Shown piece after piece: positions 36,468 to 45,822 of a DNA stretch of 45,955 bases. This stretch comes from Polyangiaceae bacterium (GTDB taxonomy: Bacteria; Myxococcota_A; Polyangia; Polyangiales; Polyangiaceae): assembly GCA_009780955.1 (NCBI GenBank), contig WQZB01000040.1:1-45955 (forward strand), in the 5' to 3' direction. The notes under the pieces are model-generated. The model saw only the letters and a program-made list of their open reading frames with translations, made no database searches and was not told where the DNA came from. The first letter of the stretch is position 1. Each line of letters begins with the position of its first letter. The translations under genes were made by a program, and so were the position numbers.

Positions 36468-36653
36468 ATGGGAGTTCCAAAAAGCTATCGCAGCATGGAA
36501 GAGTTTGAACGTGAGACGATTCGTCGTGACATGAAGTGCGGCTTCTCGCTCGACGACTTAATGCAGGATACAACCTTCGAAGGTTCGGATTTGCTCTTCG
36601 ATGACACGGTCGACGAGTACGACCCTGATCAAGAAGAAGACGACGACTACTGA
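36468..36653 (+). CDS. Small acidic protein, 61 aa
   Basis: ATG at 36468 follows GGAGG with good spacing; GTG at 36465 is the alternative. The protein begins MGVPKSYRSMEEFERETIRR, continues with MKCGFSLDDLMQDTTFEGSDLLFDD and ends in an Asp/Glu/Tyr-rich tail. Well-formed amphipathic helix and strong ribosome site support a real gene. Similar short proteins beginning MGVPKSYRS seem familiar from myxobacterial genomes, but I cannot name a family. Upstream of tig on the same strand, 77 bases away, so possibly linked to protein quality control. Function unknown. Confidence 0.7.
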   Translation: MGVPKSYRSMEEFERETIRRDMKCGFSLDDLMQDTTFEGSDLLFDDTVDEYDPDQEEDDDY

Positions 36654-36730
36654 ATCTACTTCGGAGGCGGGCTATCGAAAGCGGCAAGCCCTTGACCAGG
36701 AGCGTGTAGAAAGTATGGTGGCCGCCCCCA

Positions 36731-38149
36731 ATGCAAGTCACAGTCCAGCGAATCTCGCCCGTCGCCCTCGAGCTCCAAGTTGTGGTGCCTGCCAACCTCG
36801 TGAAGGCAGAAGTCGATAAGGCTTACGCCAGCCTCGGCAAAACGGCGCGCATCAAAGGCTTTCGTCCAGGCAAGGCACCGCGCGACGTGCTTTCGCGCAT
36901 GTTTGGCACCCAGGTGGCCGGCGATGTCGCAAACGTCATCGTCAACGACGCTCTTCCAAAGGCCCTCAGCGAGAAAAGCCTCACGCCGGTGAACAAGCCG
37001 TCAATCGAGGCAACTCGCGAAATCAATCCGAAAGAGCCGTTTTCGTTCAAGGCGCGCTTCGAAGTGCAGCCCGACATCGGTGACGTGAAGTTCGAAGGCT
37101 TCGAGCTTTTTCGCCCGCGGTTCGAGGTTGACGTTCAGGCCGTGGACGTAGAACTCGAGAATCTCCGTCAGCGTAACGCGGCCCTCAAGGCGCCCGAGCC
37201 TGCGCGCCCTTCGCAAAAGGGCGACGTACTCTCCATCGATTTCACGCTCTCTGTCGACGGCAAGGAAATAAAGGATAGCGGCGGCCAGGGCGTTCAGATC
37301 GAGCTCGGGTCCGGTCAGGCGCTTGCCGAGCTCGATGCAGCACTCATCGGCAAGAACGTTGGCGACAAGGCCGAAGCCGAGCACACGTTTGCGGCTGGGC
37401 ATCCACGCGAAGACTTCCGTAACAAGCAAGGTCACTTCTTTGTCACGGTGACCGACGTGAAAGAGCGCGTGCCTCCTGCAGTCGACGACGAGTTCGCGAA
37501 AGACATTGGGTTTGACACACTCGTTGCCCTTCGTGCCGACATCCACACGAAACTCGAGAAAGTGTCGAAAGAGCGCGCCGAAGTCGTGGTTGCCGAGCAA
37601 ATTATCCAGAAGCTGAACGATCTCAATCCGTGCGAGGTTCCCCCGTCGCTCGTCGAGCAGCAAGGCCGCATGATGGAGCAAGAAATTTTTGCGAACGCGC
37701 GGCGCATGGGGCAGCGAATCAGCAAAGATCAGGCTGCGAACCTTCACAAGGCGATTGTGATTGATGCAGAGCGCAAGGTTCGTGCGGGCTTGCTCATGGC
37801 GGCCATTGCCAAAAGTCACGAATTTCGGGTCACCGATGAAGACCTCGAGAAAGGCCTTGGTGAGCTTGCCGTCGAAACCGGCAAAAACGTTGCGAAGCTG
37901 CGCGCCGAGTACCGCGAGAAGGGCAAGCGCGAAATGCTCATTGGCATGATCCTCGAAGACAAGATCCTCGACTTCATCGAAGCCAAGGCGACGATCGTCG
38001 AGGGCGAGCCCCCGGCTCCCACAGGCACTCCCAAAAGCGAGGGTGAAGCCCCAATGAACGACGAAAAAAAGGCCGAAGCCCCAACGGGCGAGGCCAACGA
38101 GAACGACCAGGTGACACCCAACGAAGAAAAAAAGGAAGGCGTAGCATGA
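36731..38149 (+). CDS. tig: Trigger factor
   Basis: Ribosome-bound chaperone with peptidyl-prolyl isomerase domain. 472 aa. Ribosome-binding N-domain ~1-140 with the signature [12 protein letters not shown]; PPIase domain ~150-245 ([31 protein letters not shown]); long helical C-domain to ~430. It then adds ~35 residues rich in Glu, Lys, Pro and Asn, absent from the E. coli protein. Its TGA overlaps the clpP ATG (ATGA), so production is coupled to ClpP. The tig-clpP-clpX order is the common bacterial one. Confidence 0.97.
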   Translation: MQVTVQRISPVALELQVVVPANLVKAEVDKAYASLGKTARIKGFRPGKAPRDVLSRMFGTQVAGDVANVIVNDALPKALSEKSLTPVNKPSIEATREINPKEPFSFKARFEVQPDIGDVKFEGFELFRPRFEVDVQAVDVELENLRQRNAALKAPEPARPSQKGDVLSIDFTLSVDGKEIKDSGGQGVQIELGSGQALAELDAALIGKNVGDKAEAEHTFAAGHPREDFRNKQGHFFVTVTDVKERVPPAVDDEFAKDIGFDTLVALRADIHTKLEKVSKERAEVVVAEQIIQKLNDLNPCEVPPSLVEQQGRMMEQEIFANARRMGQRISKDQAANLHKAIVIDAERKVRAGLLMAAIAKSHEFRVTDEDLEKGLGELAVETGKNVAKLRAEYREKGKREMLIGMILEDKILDFIEAKATIVEGEPPAPTGTPKSEGEAPMNDEKKAEAPTGEANENDQVTPNEEKKEGVA

Positions 38150-38826
38150 TCAAGCGTCCTTTTACTCGCGACCGTGCCATTAGGGCGATCGAGCGCGCGC
38201 GCGACTTCATTCCCTACCCAACGGTGGTCGAAACAACCCACCGCGGCGAGCGCAACTGGGACATCTTCAGCCGCCTGCTCAAAGACCGCATCGTTTTTCT
38301 TGGCAACGAGATCAACGATGACGTTGCCAACATCGTCATCGCGCAGCTCTTGTTTTTGGAGAGTGAAGATCCCGACAAAGAAATCATGCTCTACGTCAAC
38401 AGCCCTGGAGGCGTGGTAACGAGCGGCCTGGCGATCTACGACACCATGCAGTATGTGAGATGCGACGTTTCAACGACATGCCTTGGCATGGCGGCATCCA
38501 TGGCGGCCGTTCTCCTTACGGCGGGCACCAAAGGAAGGCGCAACGCGCTACCGAACGCACGCATCATGATCCACCAACCGCTCGGTGGCGCACGCGGGCA
38601 GGCTTCCGACATTGAAATTCAGGCGCGCGAAATCAAACACACCAAGGAAGTTCTTACCGACATCCTGACCAACGCAACCGGCAAGCCGAAAGATCAAATC
38701 TTGAAAGACATCGATCGCGACTTTTACCTCGGCGCTTCTGAGGCCAAGGAATATGGTCTCATCGACAACGTGATGCTGCCGCCGAAAAAACGCGGCGAAG
38801 GTGCTGACCGTGCAAACCGAACGTAA
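38146..38826 (+). CDS. clpP: ATP-dependent Clp protease proteolytic subunit
   Basis: 226 aa. Barrel-forming serine protease that degrades substrates unfolded by ClpX. The catalytic Ser is in [13 protein letters not shown], His in [13 protein letters not shown], and Asp in the following [13 protein letters not shown] region. The N-terminus is longer than usual by some 25 residues ([20 protein letters not shown]), with the conserved [22 protein letters not shown] following, so a propeptide is possible. Start overlaps the tig stop. clpX follows after 245 bases, of which half is a palindromic element. Confidence 0.97.
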   Translation: MIKRPFTRDRAIRAIERARDFIPYPTVVETTHRGERNWDIFSRLLKDRIVFLGNEINDDVANIVIAQLLFLESEDPDKEIMLYVNSPGGVVTSGLAIYDTMQYVRCDVSTTCLGMAASMAAVLLTAGTKGRRNALPNARIMIHQPLGGARGQASDIEIQAREIKHTKEVLTDILTNATGKPKDQILKDIDRDFYLGASEAKEYGLIDNVMLPPKKRGEGADRANRT

Positions 38827-38837
38827 TAAAATGCGTG

Positions 38838-38961
38838 AGCCCGCTTTCAAGTTGGCGCGAGTTCAAGGCGGCGGCGAGGAGCGGACCGGAACAGCCTCTC
38901 TGGCTTTGAGGACCGCACCGCAGCCGCCAACGCAGAAATCGCGTCAAATCGAAAGCGGGCT
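38838..38961. repeat. GACCGCTTTC palindromic element, copy 3
   Basis: 124 bases from AGCCCGCTTTCAAGTTGGCG to GCGTCAAATCGAAAGCGGGCT. The core GAGGAGCGGACCGGAACAGC and TTGAGGACCGCACCGCAG matches copy 2 almost exactly, and the right half matches the hemW insertion. The element is 11 bases past the clpP stop, in the middle of the normal clpP-clpX operon. The outer pair is changed on both arms (CCCGC...GCGGG), a compensating change that keeps the stem paired. Confidence 0.9.
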
Positions 38962-39071
38962 AAGCTTGCGATGGCCTGAGTAGCAGCATAAGCTTCAGCG
39001 ACGAAGCAAATGCCCAAAACGGCAAGTGCTGTAACAAGTGCGGTAATGTAGAGAGGGATGAGAGGCGGAGC
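38962..39071. promoter_or_regulatory. clpX upstream region
   Basis: 110 bases between the element and clpX. AT-richer than the surrounding genes (TAATGTAGAGAGGGATGAGA). It may hold a clpX-specific promoter made necessary by the element. GAGAGGCGGAGC serves as ribosome site. No gene is seen. Confidence 0.35.
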
Positions 39072-40328
39072 GTGGAGCGTCGACGCGACGATCACAATAG
39101 CGGCAATCTGAGTTGTTCGTTCTGCGGAAAATCGCAGAAAGACGTGAAGAAGCTCATCGCGGGCCCCACAGTCTACATCTGCGATGAGTGCATTGGTCTT
39201 TGCAACGACATCATTGCGGAAGAGGTAGAGAAAGACGAGCCGTATGCCGGCTCGGCACCGATCCCCAAGCCATCGGAAATCAAAGCCATTCTCGACGACT
39301 ACGTGATTGGCCAAGATCGCGCCAAGAAGATTCTCGCGGTGGCTGTCCACAATCACTATAAGCGCATCGATTCACGGGTGGGCGACGCGGAGGTCGAGCT
39401 CTCGAAGTCGAATATTCTTCTGCTCGGCCCCACCGGCAGCGGCAAAACGCTTCTCGCGCAGACGCTCGCGAAAATCCTTCATGTGCCATTCGCAATCGCA
39501 GACGCAACCACACTCACCGAAGCTGGTTACGTAGGCGAAGACGTCGAAAACATCATCGTCCAGCTCTTGCAGAATGCCGACCACGACGTCGAGCGTGCGC
39601 AGCGTGGCATTGTTTACATCGACGAAATCGACAAAATCAGCCGAAAAAGCGATAACCCGAGCATCACTCGCGACGTTTCTGGCGAGGGCGTGCAGCAGGC
39701 GCTGCTCAAAATCATCGAGGGCACGGTGGCGAATGTCCCTCCAAAGGGCGGTCGCAAGCACCCCCAGCAAGATTTTCTTCAAGTCGATACAACGAACATT
39801 CTTTTCATCTGTGGTGGCGCATTCGTAGGGCTCGACCAAATTGTGCAGCGGCGCATTGGCCAATCGACGCTTGGCTTCGGTGCCGACATCAAGAGCAAGA
39901 AAGACTTCAAACTTGGCGAGCTTTTGCTTCGGGTGGAACCCGAAGACTTGCTCAAGTTTGGGCTCATTCCTGAATTTATCGGTCGATTGCCAGTCATCGC
40001 AACGCTTCACGAGCTCAACGACGATGCGCTCATCGACATTCTTACCAAGCCGAAAAACGCGCTCGTCAAGCAGTTTCAGAAGCTTTTCGAGATGGACGGC
40101 GTGAAGCTTAAGTTTACCAAAACGGCGCTTGCAGCCGTTGCACGAGAAGCTCTCGCTCGCAACGCTGGTGCGCGCGGTTTGCGCGCCATTCTTGAAGGAG
40201 CACTTCTCGATATCATGTACGACGTGCCCTCGCGTGTGGGCATCAAGGAAGTCGTGATAAGCGAAGAAGTCATCACCAAAGGCGAAGCGCCGCTCATCGT
40301 TTATCAGAACGAAGCCGAACTCGCCTGA
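39072..40328 (+). CDS. clpX: ATP-dependent Clp protease ATP-binding subunit ClpX
   Basis: AAA+ unfoldase of 418 aa that recognises tagged substrates and feeds ClpP. GTG start with an AGAGGCGGAG ribosome site. Zinc-binding domain with CSFCGK and CDECIGLC near residues 15-45, then Walker [16 protein letters not shown], Walker [11 protein letters not shown], the pore loop region GYVGEDV, sensor [10 protein letters not shown], and the ClpP-binding IGF-type loop, here LGFGADI. Complete by length and motifs. GTAGGGGC palindromes follow its stop. Confidence 0.98.
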   Translation: MERRRDDHNSGNLSCSFCGKSQKDVKKLIAGPTVYICDECIGLCNDIIAEEVEKDEPYAGSAPIPKPSEIKAILDDYVIGQDRAKKILAVAVHNHYKRIDSRVGDAEVELSKSNILLLGPTGSGKTLLAQTLAKILHVPFAIADATTLTEAGYVGEDVENIIVQLLQNADHDVERAQRGIVYIDEIDKISRKSDNPSITRDVSGEGVQQALLKIIEGTVANVPPKGGRKHPQQDFLQVDTTNILFICGGAFVGLDQIVQRRIGQSTLGFGADIKSKKDFKLGELLLRVEPEDLLKFGLIPEFIGRLPVIATLHELNDDALIDILTKPKNALVKQFQKLFEMDGVKLKFTKTALAAVAREALARNAGARGLRAILEGALLDIMYDVPSRVGIKEVVISEEVITKGEAPLIVYQNEAELA

Positions 40329-40343
40329 GCGCGTAAACGGATC

Positions 40344-40415
40344 GGGCGCCATGAATGGCGGCGCCTCTACAACCCCAAAAACGCATAATCGTAGGGGCGG
40401 CCCTTGTGGCCGCCC
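40344..40415. repeat. Pair of GTAGGGGC palindromes after clpX
   Basis: 40344-40370 (GGGCGCCATGAATGGCGGCG and CCTCTAC) and 40391-40415 (GTAGGGGCGGCCCTTGTGGC and CGCCC) lie 16 bases beyond the clpX stop with the usual AACGCATAATC flank between. They are the same two cores as at 11709-11732 and 11800-11825, in one tandem unit. Confidence 0.9.
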
Positions 40416-40420
40416 TTCAG

Positions 40421-40572
40421 TATTGGTTCTAGCGCGTGGCTTCCTTAATGGATTACAGCATGAGTGCAAAATAAAAGGCGGTTGCTCCCGCTAGGAAGCG
40501 TGTCAGTATAATTGACGAATTATCGTACTTCGTAGTGCGCGGCGAACTTATCCAAAAAAGGACGGAAACAAC
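40421..40572 (+). promoter_or_regulatory. Upstream region of lipoprotein gene 1 (repeated module)
   Basis: TATTGGTTCTAGCGCGTGGC, then ACAGCATGAGTGCAAAATAA, TTGACGAATTATCG and the CTTCGTAGTGCGCGGCGAAC block up to the ribosome site AAAGGA. All parts recur before gene 3 (42283-42445); only the last 46 bases recur before gene 2. TTGACG could be a -35 box, but no -10 box is certain. Conservation of this region suggests shared transcription control. Confidence 0.55.
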
Positions 40573-41259
40573 ATGAACAGGTTTATTTTTAATTCTTTTT
40601 TCGCTCTCGTGATTTCTAGCGGACTTGTGCTCGCATGCAGCAGTTCTTCCAGCGGCGATGGTTCTTCAGGGAACGGCTCGACGACGAGCGGTGGCGATGG
40701 TGGTTCTTCATCAGGAGGCAACGGTTCCTCCGGCAACAACGGTTCCGGTGGCAGCGGCTCTTCCGGCAGCCACATTACTACTTCCGTGGATGGCTCGAAG
40801 AAGTTCGGAGACTTGAGCTCGGCCGAGAAAGCGCAGCTTTGCCAAGACCTCAAGCAATCCATCTTTGCTGCGAGTAATAAAGATCAGTTCAATCGTGCAT
40901 ACTGCGCAATGAACGCCGTAGGGGACATGGACATGGATGGAGCTACTAACGATGTGGACGCGAAGGCTACTTGCCAAGCCAGTTATCAAGAGTGCATGAA
41001 TAGTGATCCTGATCCATTCGATGATCCTGATGTTAATCCACAAGACTGCGCCGCTATTGTACCTGTAGATGCAACCAACTGCACGGTATCGCTCTATATA
41101 GCATGCGAAAACGAACTCTGGGATCAGAGTGTGGCAGCGGCGGCATGGAGCTGCGACCAGGCCAAAGCAGGCGAAGAGCCAAGCTTCTACACCGACTTGA
41201 CGCCGAATTGCGAAGCCTTCGGCAGTTGCACCCTCGAGAGCATCGGCGGGACGAATTGA
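40573..41259 (+). CDS. Cysteine-rich lipoprotein, paralogue 1 of 3
   Basis: 228 aa. Signal peptide MNRFIFNSFFALVISSGLVL with lipobox LVLAC, then a ~50-residue Ser/Gly linker, then a compact domain starting SKKFGDLSSAEKAQLCQDL. The domain has about 11 cysteines, including YCAMN, TCQASYQEC, NCTVSLYIAC, SCDQAKA and NCEAFGSC, spaced for several disulfides. No known family. The signal peptide is almost identical in the two following paralogues, while the mature domains have diverged widely. Probably exported to the cell surface. Expressed from its own repeated upstream module. Confidence 0.85.
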   Translation: MNRFIFNSFFALVISSGLVLACSSSSSGDGSSGNGSTTSGGDGGSSSGGNGSSGNNGSGGSGSSGSHITTSVDGSKKFGDLSSAEKAQLCQDLKQSIFAASNKDQFNRAYCAMNAVGDMDMDGATNDVDAKATCQASYQECMNSDPDPFDDPDVNPQDCAAIVPVDATNCTVSLYIACENELWDQSVAAAAWSCDQAKAGEEPSFYTDLTPNCEAFGSCTLESIGGTN

Positions 41260-41506
41260 ACCTACCCGCGTCTCTCGGTAAACTCGTGAGATTGAGCCGT
41301 GCTCGGTCCAACCAAGGCCGAGCACGCATTTGTGCTCTCGCAATGTGTCCAATCTCACGACGTCGCAGTCGTCGCGAGACTCCGAATGTTGGTCGCGTCC
41401 TTGACGGAACACCGCACGGGTGCAGCAGACTCAAAGACCGTAGCTTCCGCCACTCATCGCACTTCGTAGTGCGCGGCGAACTTATCCAAAAAAGGACGAA
41501 AACAAC
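41260..41506. repeat. Intergenic module 1: nested hairpin plus upstream block
   Basis: After the stop the block ATTGAACCTACCCGCGTCTC recurs in all three gaps. Then comes a 73-base nested hairpin at 41286-41358: outer GTGAGATTG/CAATCTCAC, inner GTGCTCGG/CCGAGCAC. From 41461 the CTTCGTAGTGCGCGGCGAAC block leads into gene 2. Between the two, about 100 bases are unique to this gap. Confidence 0.85.
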
Positions 41507-42091
41507 ATGAATCGGTTTATTTTCAATTCATTTGTCGCTCTCGTGATTTCTTGCGGATTCGTGCTCGCATGCGGCCGCAGCAGTTCTTCGGGGAACGACT
41601 CGACAACGAGCGGCAACGACGGTGGTTCTTTAGGAGGCAGCGGCGGTTCTTCCGGTAGCAACGGTTCTTCCGGCAGCGAAGGTTCATCATTGTACAGCTC
41701 GAAGAGGATCGGCGACTTGGGCGTAGTCGAGGACGCTGAGGTTTGCCTAGACGGCAACAAGATATTGGAGAAGGCCGAGTACAAGCGTGACTTCTGCCAC
41801 GTGAAAGCTGCGCGCTTAGCGGTTGGGGAGACGGATGATGACGTGCGGAAATCTTGCGAGGAATTTTATCGATCTTGCGTAGACAACTCCGAAAACATGG
41901 ACGGTAGTTGCTCCTTCACCGACGTTATAACCTGCACGGTTTCAGACCTCATGACATGTCGAAAACAAGACGTGGCTTGGTATGCGTCGTGGGCGAAGTG
42001 GAACTGTAGCCAGCTCAAAGCAAGTGATGACAGAAGCATCTACAAGTACCGGGGGTGCGAAGCCACAGCCAAGTGTAAGTCGAAGAATTGA
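41507..42091 (+). CDS. Cysteine-rich lipoprotein, paralogue 2 of 3
   Basis: 194 aa. Signal peptide MNRFIFNSFVALVISCGFVL with lipobox VLAC, a Ser/Gly/Asn linker of ~45 residues, then a shorter mature domain: SKRIGDLGVVEDAEVCLDGN, FCHVKAARL, SCEEFYRSC, CTVSDLMTC, WASWAKWNCSQLKA-like end, CEATAKC. The cysteine pattern follows the other two. The most diverged member, especially in the central part. Function unknown. Ribosome site AAAGGA upstream, as in the others. Confidence 0.82.
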   Translation: MNRFIFNSFVALVISCGFVLACGRSSSSGNDSTTSGNDGGSLGGSGGSSGSNGSSGSEGSSLYSSKRIGDLGVVEDAEVCLDGNKILEKAEYKRDFCHVKAARLAVGETDDDVRKSCEEFYRSCVDNSENMDGSCSFTDVITCTVSDLMTCRKQDVAWYASWAKWNCSQLKASDDRSIYKYRGCEATAKCKSKN

Positions 42092-42445
42092 ACCTACCCA
42101 CGTCTCGCGTGAGCTCGTGAGATTGAGCCGTGGTCGGTCCAACCGTCCAACCAAGGTCGAGCACGCATCTGTCCTTGCAATGTGTTCAATCTCACGGCGC
42201 CGCAAATCCCACAAACGATTTGGCGTCTTCGCTTCGCTCGCCGGCTCCCCCATCAAAGCGGCGGAGGGAGCACCAGGTCGCTTATTGGTTCTATGGCGTG
42301 GCTCCAGGCATTGGCCGCCCTCGAGGGAATACAGCATGAGTGCAAAATAATAGCCCGTAGCTCCAGCTTCGAATCCTGGTAAAGTTGACGAAATCTCGCA
42401 TTTCGTAGTGCGCGGCGAACTTATCCCAAAAAGGATGGAAGCAAC
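42092..42445. repeat. Intergenic module 2 (354 bases): hairpin, unique DNA, upstream block
   Basis: The hairpin spans 42117-42195 with the same outer stem GTGAGATTG/CAATCTCAC. Its loop carries an extra CCAACCGT duplication that weakens the inner stem. After ~85 bases without recognisable content, TATTGGTTCTATGGCGTGGC (42283), ACAGCATGAGTGCAAAATAA and the CGTAGTGCGCGGCGAAC block (to 42445) repeat the upstream region of gene 1. No open frame with a ribosome site is seen. Confidence 0.85.
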
Positions 42446-43048
42446 ATGAACCGATTCCTTTTTAATTCTTTTTTCGCTCTCGTGCTTTCCAGCGGAATCG
42501 TGCTCGCATGCGGCTCCGGTGGCGGCGCCGGTTTTTCCGTGGACAGCTCGAAGAAGTTCGGTGACATGAGCCCAGACGAAAAAGCTCAGGCTTGCCAAGA
42601 CCTCATCCAAGAAGGTATCCAAGCGTGGAAGGAAACACCAGCGAACATCAGGCGTGGATACTGTAACGCGAATGCGGCAAGTGTCGCGCTTGATAGGTTC
42701 ACGGCGCCGACGGATGAGGACGTGCAGACTTATTGCGCACAAGATTATCAATCTTGCATGGCTGGCATAGATATCGTGACTACTGTGGACAATCCATTCG
42801 GTTGGCTTGATGGGAATGGGTGCATCGACATGTTCGACGAACTCCACGAGTGCACATTGTCGGATTTCGCGGCGTGCGGCACAAGCAAAAGCTACCAGGA
42901 TTTTTATGCGTCGTGGGCGAATTGGGACTGTAGCCAGCTCAAAGCAAGCGACGAAGACCCACTCCTCATCTTAGAAGACTCCCAGGGTCTTCCCCCGGAG
43001 TGCGAACCCTTCGCCCGTTGCGTGTCGGAGAGCGGGCCGGGGGATTGA
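42446..43048 (+). CDS. Cysteine-rich lipoprotein, paralogue 3 of 3
   Basis: 200 aa. Signal peptide MNRFLFNSFFALVLSSGIVL with lipobox VLAC. The Ser/Gly linker is only ~10 residues (GSGGGAGFSV) versus ~50 in paralogue 1. Mature domain SSKKFGDMSPDEKAQACQDL, YCNANAAS, YCAQDYQSCMAG, GCIDMFDELHECTLSDFAACG, WANWDCSQLKASDEDP, CEPFARCVSES: the closest relative of paralogue 1 over the first 20 mature residues, but nearer paralogue 2 in the WASWANWDCSQLKA part. Function unknown. lon follows after 202 bases. Confidence 0.84.
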   Translation: MNRFLFNSFFALVLSSGIVLACGSGGGAGFSVDSSKKFGDMSPDEKAQACQDLIQEGIQAWKETPANIRRGYCNANAASVALDRFTAPTDEDVQTYCAQDYQSCMAGIDIVTTVDNPFGWLDGNGCIDMFDELHECTLSDFAACGTSKSYQDFYASWANWDCSQLKASDEDPLLILEDSQGLPPECEPFARCVSESGPGD

Positions 43049-43250
43049 ACCTACCCGCGTCTCTCGTAAGCTCGTGAGATTGCGCCGTGGTCGGTCCAAC
43101 CAAGGCCGAGCACACATCTGAAGTCTTGCAATGTGTTCAATCTCACGACGCCACAGCAGGTGCGCGCGTGAAACTGCGCTGCATAGCCGCGAAATTTCGT
43201 TCTGGCGGACCTTGGTGTGGGGCACTTTTTCGAGGTAGAACCTTCGCCAC
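43049..43250. promoter_or_regulatory. Third hairpin copy and lon upstream region
   Basis: Nested hairpin copy at 43074-43146 (outer GTGAGATTG/CAATCTCAC, inner GTCGG/CCGAG), followed by ~100 bases before lon with the palindrome CGAAATTTCG (43190-43199). The hairpin here follows gene 3 and precedes lon, so it is part of the lipoprotein unit. No heat-shock sigma-factor site or CIRCE element can be identified with confidence. Confidence 0.55.
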
Positions 43251-45821
43251 ATGTTCTTCAAAACCGACGACGGCAAAGTGCGCGACGATCGCTCGAAAAA
43301 GCGCGCCGTTCCTCTCCTTCCTCTGCGAGACATCATTGTTTTTCCGCACATGGTCAGCCAGCTGTTCGTGGGGCGCGAGCGTTCCATCAATGCGCTCGAC
43401 GCGGCCATGGCGCGTGACAAAGAGATTGTCCTTGCCGCGCAGAAGAACGCAAAAACGAACGAGCCCGCGTCGGACGACATCTTCCAGGTCGGCACGCTTG
43501 GCACCATCATGCAGATGCTTCGCTTACCCGACGGCACGGTAAAGGTGCTCGTCGAGGGAAAAAAGCGCGTGCGCATCAAGAGGTTCCAAGACACTGACGA
43601 CTTTTTCCTCACGGAAGTCGAAGAAATCGTCGAGCAAAGCGACAAGGGCGTCGAAGTCGAGGCCTTGATGCGCAGCGTGCAGTCGTCTTTTGAAATGTAC
43701 GTGAAGCTGAACAAAAAGGTTCAGCCCGAAGTGCTTATGACTGTGCAGGCCATCGACGATGCCACGCGCTTGTCCGATGCCGTTGTCGCCAATCTTCCCA
43801 CCATAAAGCTGACCGATCGTCAGTCTCTTCTCGAGATGGACGACGCGGTCAAGCGACTCGAGCGTCTCCACGAGCTCATGCAGGCCGAGATCGAGATTCT
43901 CCAAGTGGAGAAGAAAATCCGCTCTCGCGTCAAAAAGCAAATGGAGAAGACGCAAAAAGAATATTACCTCAACGAGCAAATGCAGGCCATTCAGAAAGAG
44001 CTGGGTGGCGGCGACCGCGACGAATTCAAAAACGAGATCCAAGAGGTCGAAGAGCTCCTCAAAACCAAGCGGATGAGCAAAGAAGCCACCGCAAAGGTCA
44101 AAAAAGAGCTGAAAAAGCTGAAGATGATGCACCCAACGAGCGCGGAAGCGACCGTCGTGCGAAACTACGTCGATTGGATTTTGGGGCTGCCCTGGTACGA
44201 AAAATCGGAAGAGAATTACAATCTCAAACAGGCCGAAGAAGTGCTCGATGAAGACCACTACGGCCTGAAAAAAATCAAAGAGCGCGTCCTCGAATACCTC
44301 GCGGTGCAAGCGCTTACGAAGAAGCTCAAAGGCCCGGTGCTTTGCTTCGTCGGGCCGCCTGGGGTTGGCAAAACGAGCCTCGCGAAAAGCATTGCGCGTG
44401 CAACAGGTCGTAAGTTTCAGCGTCTGTCGCTCGGTGGCGTGCGCGACGAAGCCGAAATACGCGGCCATCGGCGCACTTACATTGGGGCCTTGCCCGGCAA
44501 GTTGATTCAGTCGCTCAAAAAGGTCGGAACGAACAATCCCGTTTTCTTGCTCGACGAAATCGACAAGATGTCGACCGACTTCCGTGGTGATCCGGCCGCG
44601 GCGCTGCTCGAAGTGCTCGACCCCGAGCAGAATCATGCATTCAACGATCACTATCTCGACATGGATTACGACTTGTCCGATGTGATGTTCATCACGACCG
44701 CGAACACGCTATCTGGAATTCCTGTGCCGCTGCAAGACCGTATGGAAATTATCCAGTTATCTGGTTACACCGAATTCGAGAAGATGAACATTGCCGCGAA
44801 ATACCTCGTTCCGCGTCAGCGCAAGGAATGCGGCCTGGAACAGGTGCCGCTCACCATCACCGAGAACGCGATTCGCACGGTGATTCACCACTACACGCGC
44901 GAAGCGGGTGTCCGCTCGCTCGAGCGCGAGATCTCGAGCATTTGCCGCAAGGTTGCACGCCACGTCGTTGACGTCGGTGACGCGGGCGAAGCGGGCGAAG
45001 CGGGCGCTGCAGGTCAAGTCGAGCCCATCGAAGTCGCTGCCAAGAATGTTCCTCAGTACCTTGGTGTGCCAAAGTTCCGACTCAGCAAGAAGGAAGAGCG
45101 CGACGAAATTGGCCTGACCAACGGCCTATCCGTCACCTCCTTGGGTGGAGGCGAGCTACTCGCGTGCGAAGTGGCGATTGTTCCCGGCAAAGGCAAGCTT
45201 GTCATTACCGGCCTTCTCGAAAAAGGAATGGAAGAAAGCGCCCAGGCTGCCATGAGCTACGTTCGCTCGCGCGCGGGTGCTCTTGGCCTCGAGCCAGATT
45301 TCTACCAGAAGCTCGATGTGCACGTTCACTTCCCCGAATTCATCCGCAAAGACGGACCTTCGGCAGGTGTGACCATGGCAACGTCGCTCGCGAGTGCGCT
45401 TATCAAGGTGCCTGTCAAGCGCGATCTTGCGATGACAGGTGAATTGACGCTTCGTGGCCGTGTAATGGCCATCGGCGGACTGAAAGAGAAGCTTCTCGCG
45501 GCCCACCGCGCAGGAATCACAACGGTGCTCATCCCGCGCGAGAACCGCAAGGATCTGCGCGAAGTGCCCCGGCGTGTTCTCAAGGCAACGCGCATCGTGC
45601 TCGTCGAACATGCCGACGAAGTGCTTCGCGAGGCGCTTTGCTTGGTCGATGCCGAGGCTCTTTTCGGGCCGGCGCGTGAGTCGTGGGAGTACGTTGACGG
45701 CGAGCTCGTGGTTCGGCGTGCGGGTCGACCCAAGGTCGACAGCGACATGGCGCCAACGTTGGCGCCAACCGAGCTCAGCACGCAGGTGCAGGTGCCGGCA
45801 GCCATGCCAGGCAACGCGTAA
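43251..45821 (+). CDS. lon: ATP-dependent Lon protease
   Basis: 856 aa AAA+ serine protease for misfolded and regulatory proteins. N-terminal Lon substrate-binding domain ([23 protein letters not shown]...), long coiled-coil region (~190-270, [23 protein letters not shown]), ATPase with Walker [14 protein letters not shown] and Walker [12 protein letters not shown], and C-terminal protease with [14 protein letters not shown] (catalytic Ser) and the downstream catalytic Lys in [13 protein letters not shown]. An Ala/Gly-rich linker ([15 protein letters not shown]) lies between ATPase and protease domains and is an addition of ~15 residues. The last ~45 residues extend beyond the usual end. Complete. 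Confidence 0.98.
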   Translation: MFFKTDDGKVRDDRSKKRAVPLLPLRDIIVFPHMVSQLFVGRERSINALDAAMARDKEIVLAAQKNAKTNEPASDDIFQVGTLGTIMQMLRLPDGTVKVLVEGKKRVRIKRFQDTDDFFLTEVEEIVEQSDKGVEVEALMRSVQSSFEMYVKLNKKVQPEVLMTVQAIDDATRLSDAVVANLPTIKLTDRQSLLEMDDAVKRLERLHELMQAEIEILQVEKKIRSRVKKQMEKTQKEYYLNEQMQAIQKELGGGDRDEFKNEIQEVEELLKTKRMSKEATAKVKKELKKLKMMHPTSAEATVVRNYVDWILGLPWYEKSEENYNLKQAEEVLDEDHYGLKKIKERVLEYLAVQALTKKLKGPVLCFVGPPGVGKTSLAKSIARATGRKFQRLSLGGVRDEAEIRGHRRTYIGALPGKLIQSLKKVGTNNPVFLLDEIDKMSTDFRGDPAAALLEVLDPEQNHAFNDHYLDMDYDLSDVMFITTANTLSGIPVPLQDRMEIIQLSGYTEFEKMNIAAKYLVPRQRKECGLEQVPLTITENAIRTVIHHYTREAGVRSLEREISSICRKVARHVVDVGDAGEAGEAGAAGQVEPIEVAAKNVPQYLGVPKFRLSKKEERDEIGLTNGLSVTSLGGGELLACEVAIVPGKGKLVITGLLEKGMEESAQAAMSYVRSRAGALGLEPDFYQKLDVHVHFPEFIRKDGPSAGVTMATSLASALIKVPVKRDLAMTGELTLRGRVMAIGGLKEKLLAAHRAGITTVLIPRENRKDLREVPRRVLKATRIVLVEHADEVLREALCLVDAEALFGPARESWEYVDGELVVRRAGRPKVDSDMAPTLAPTELSTQVQVPAAMPGNA

Positions 45822-45822
45822 C

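Noticed and set aside
39372..40469. 365-aa minus-strand frame opposite clpX
   Set aside because: Antisense of a conserved AAA+ gene, runs into repeat DNA, and has no recognisable domain.
43190..43199. CIRCE or HrcA-type heat-shock operator before lon
   Set aside because: CGAAATTTCG is only a 10-base palindrome and lacks the CIRCE half-site sequence and spacing.
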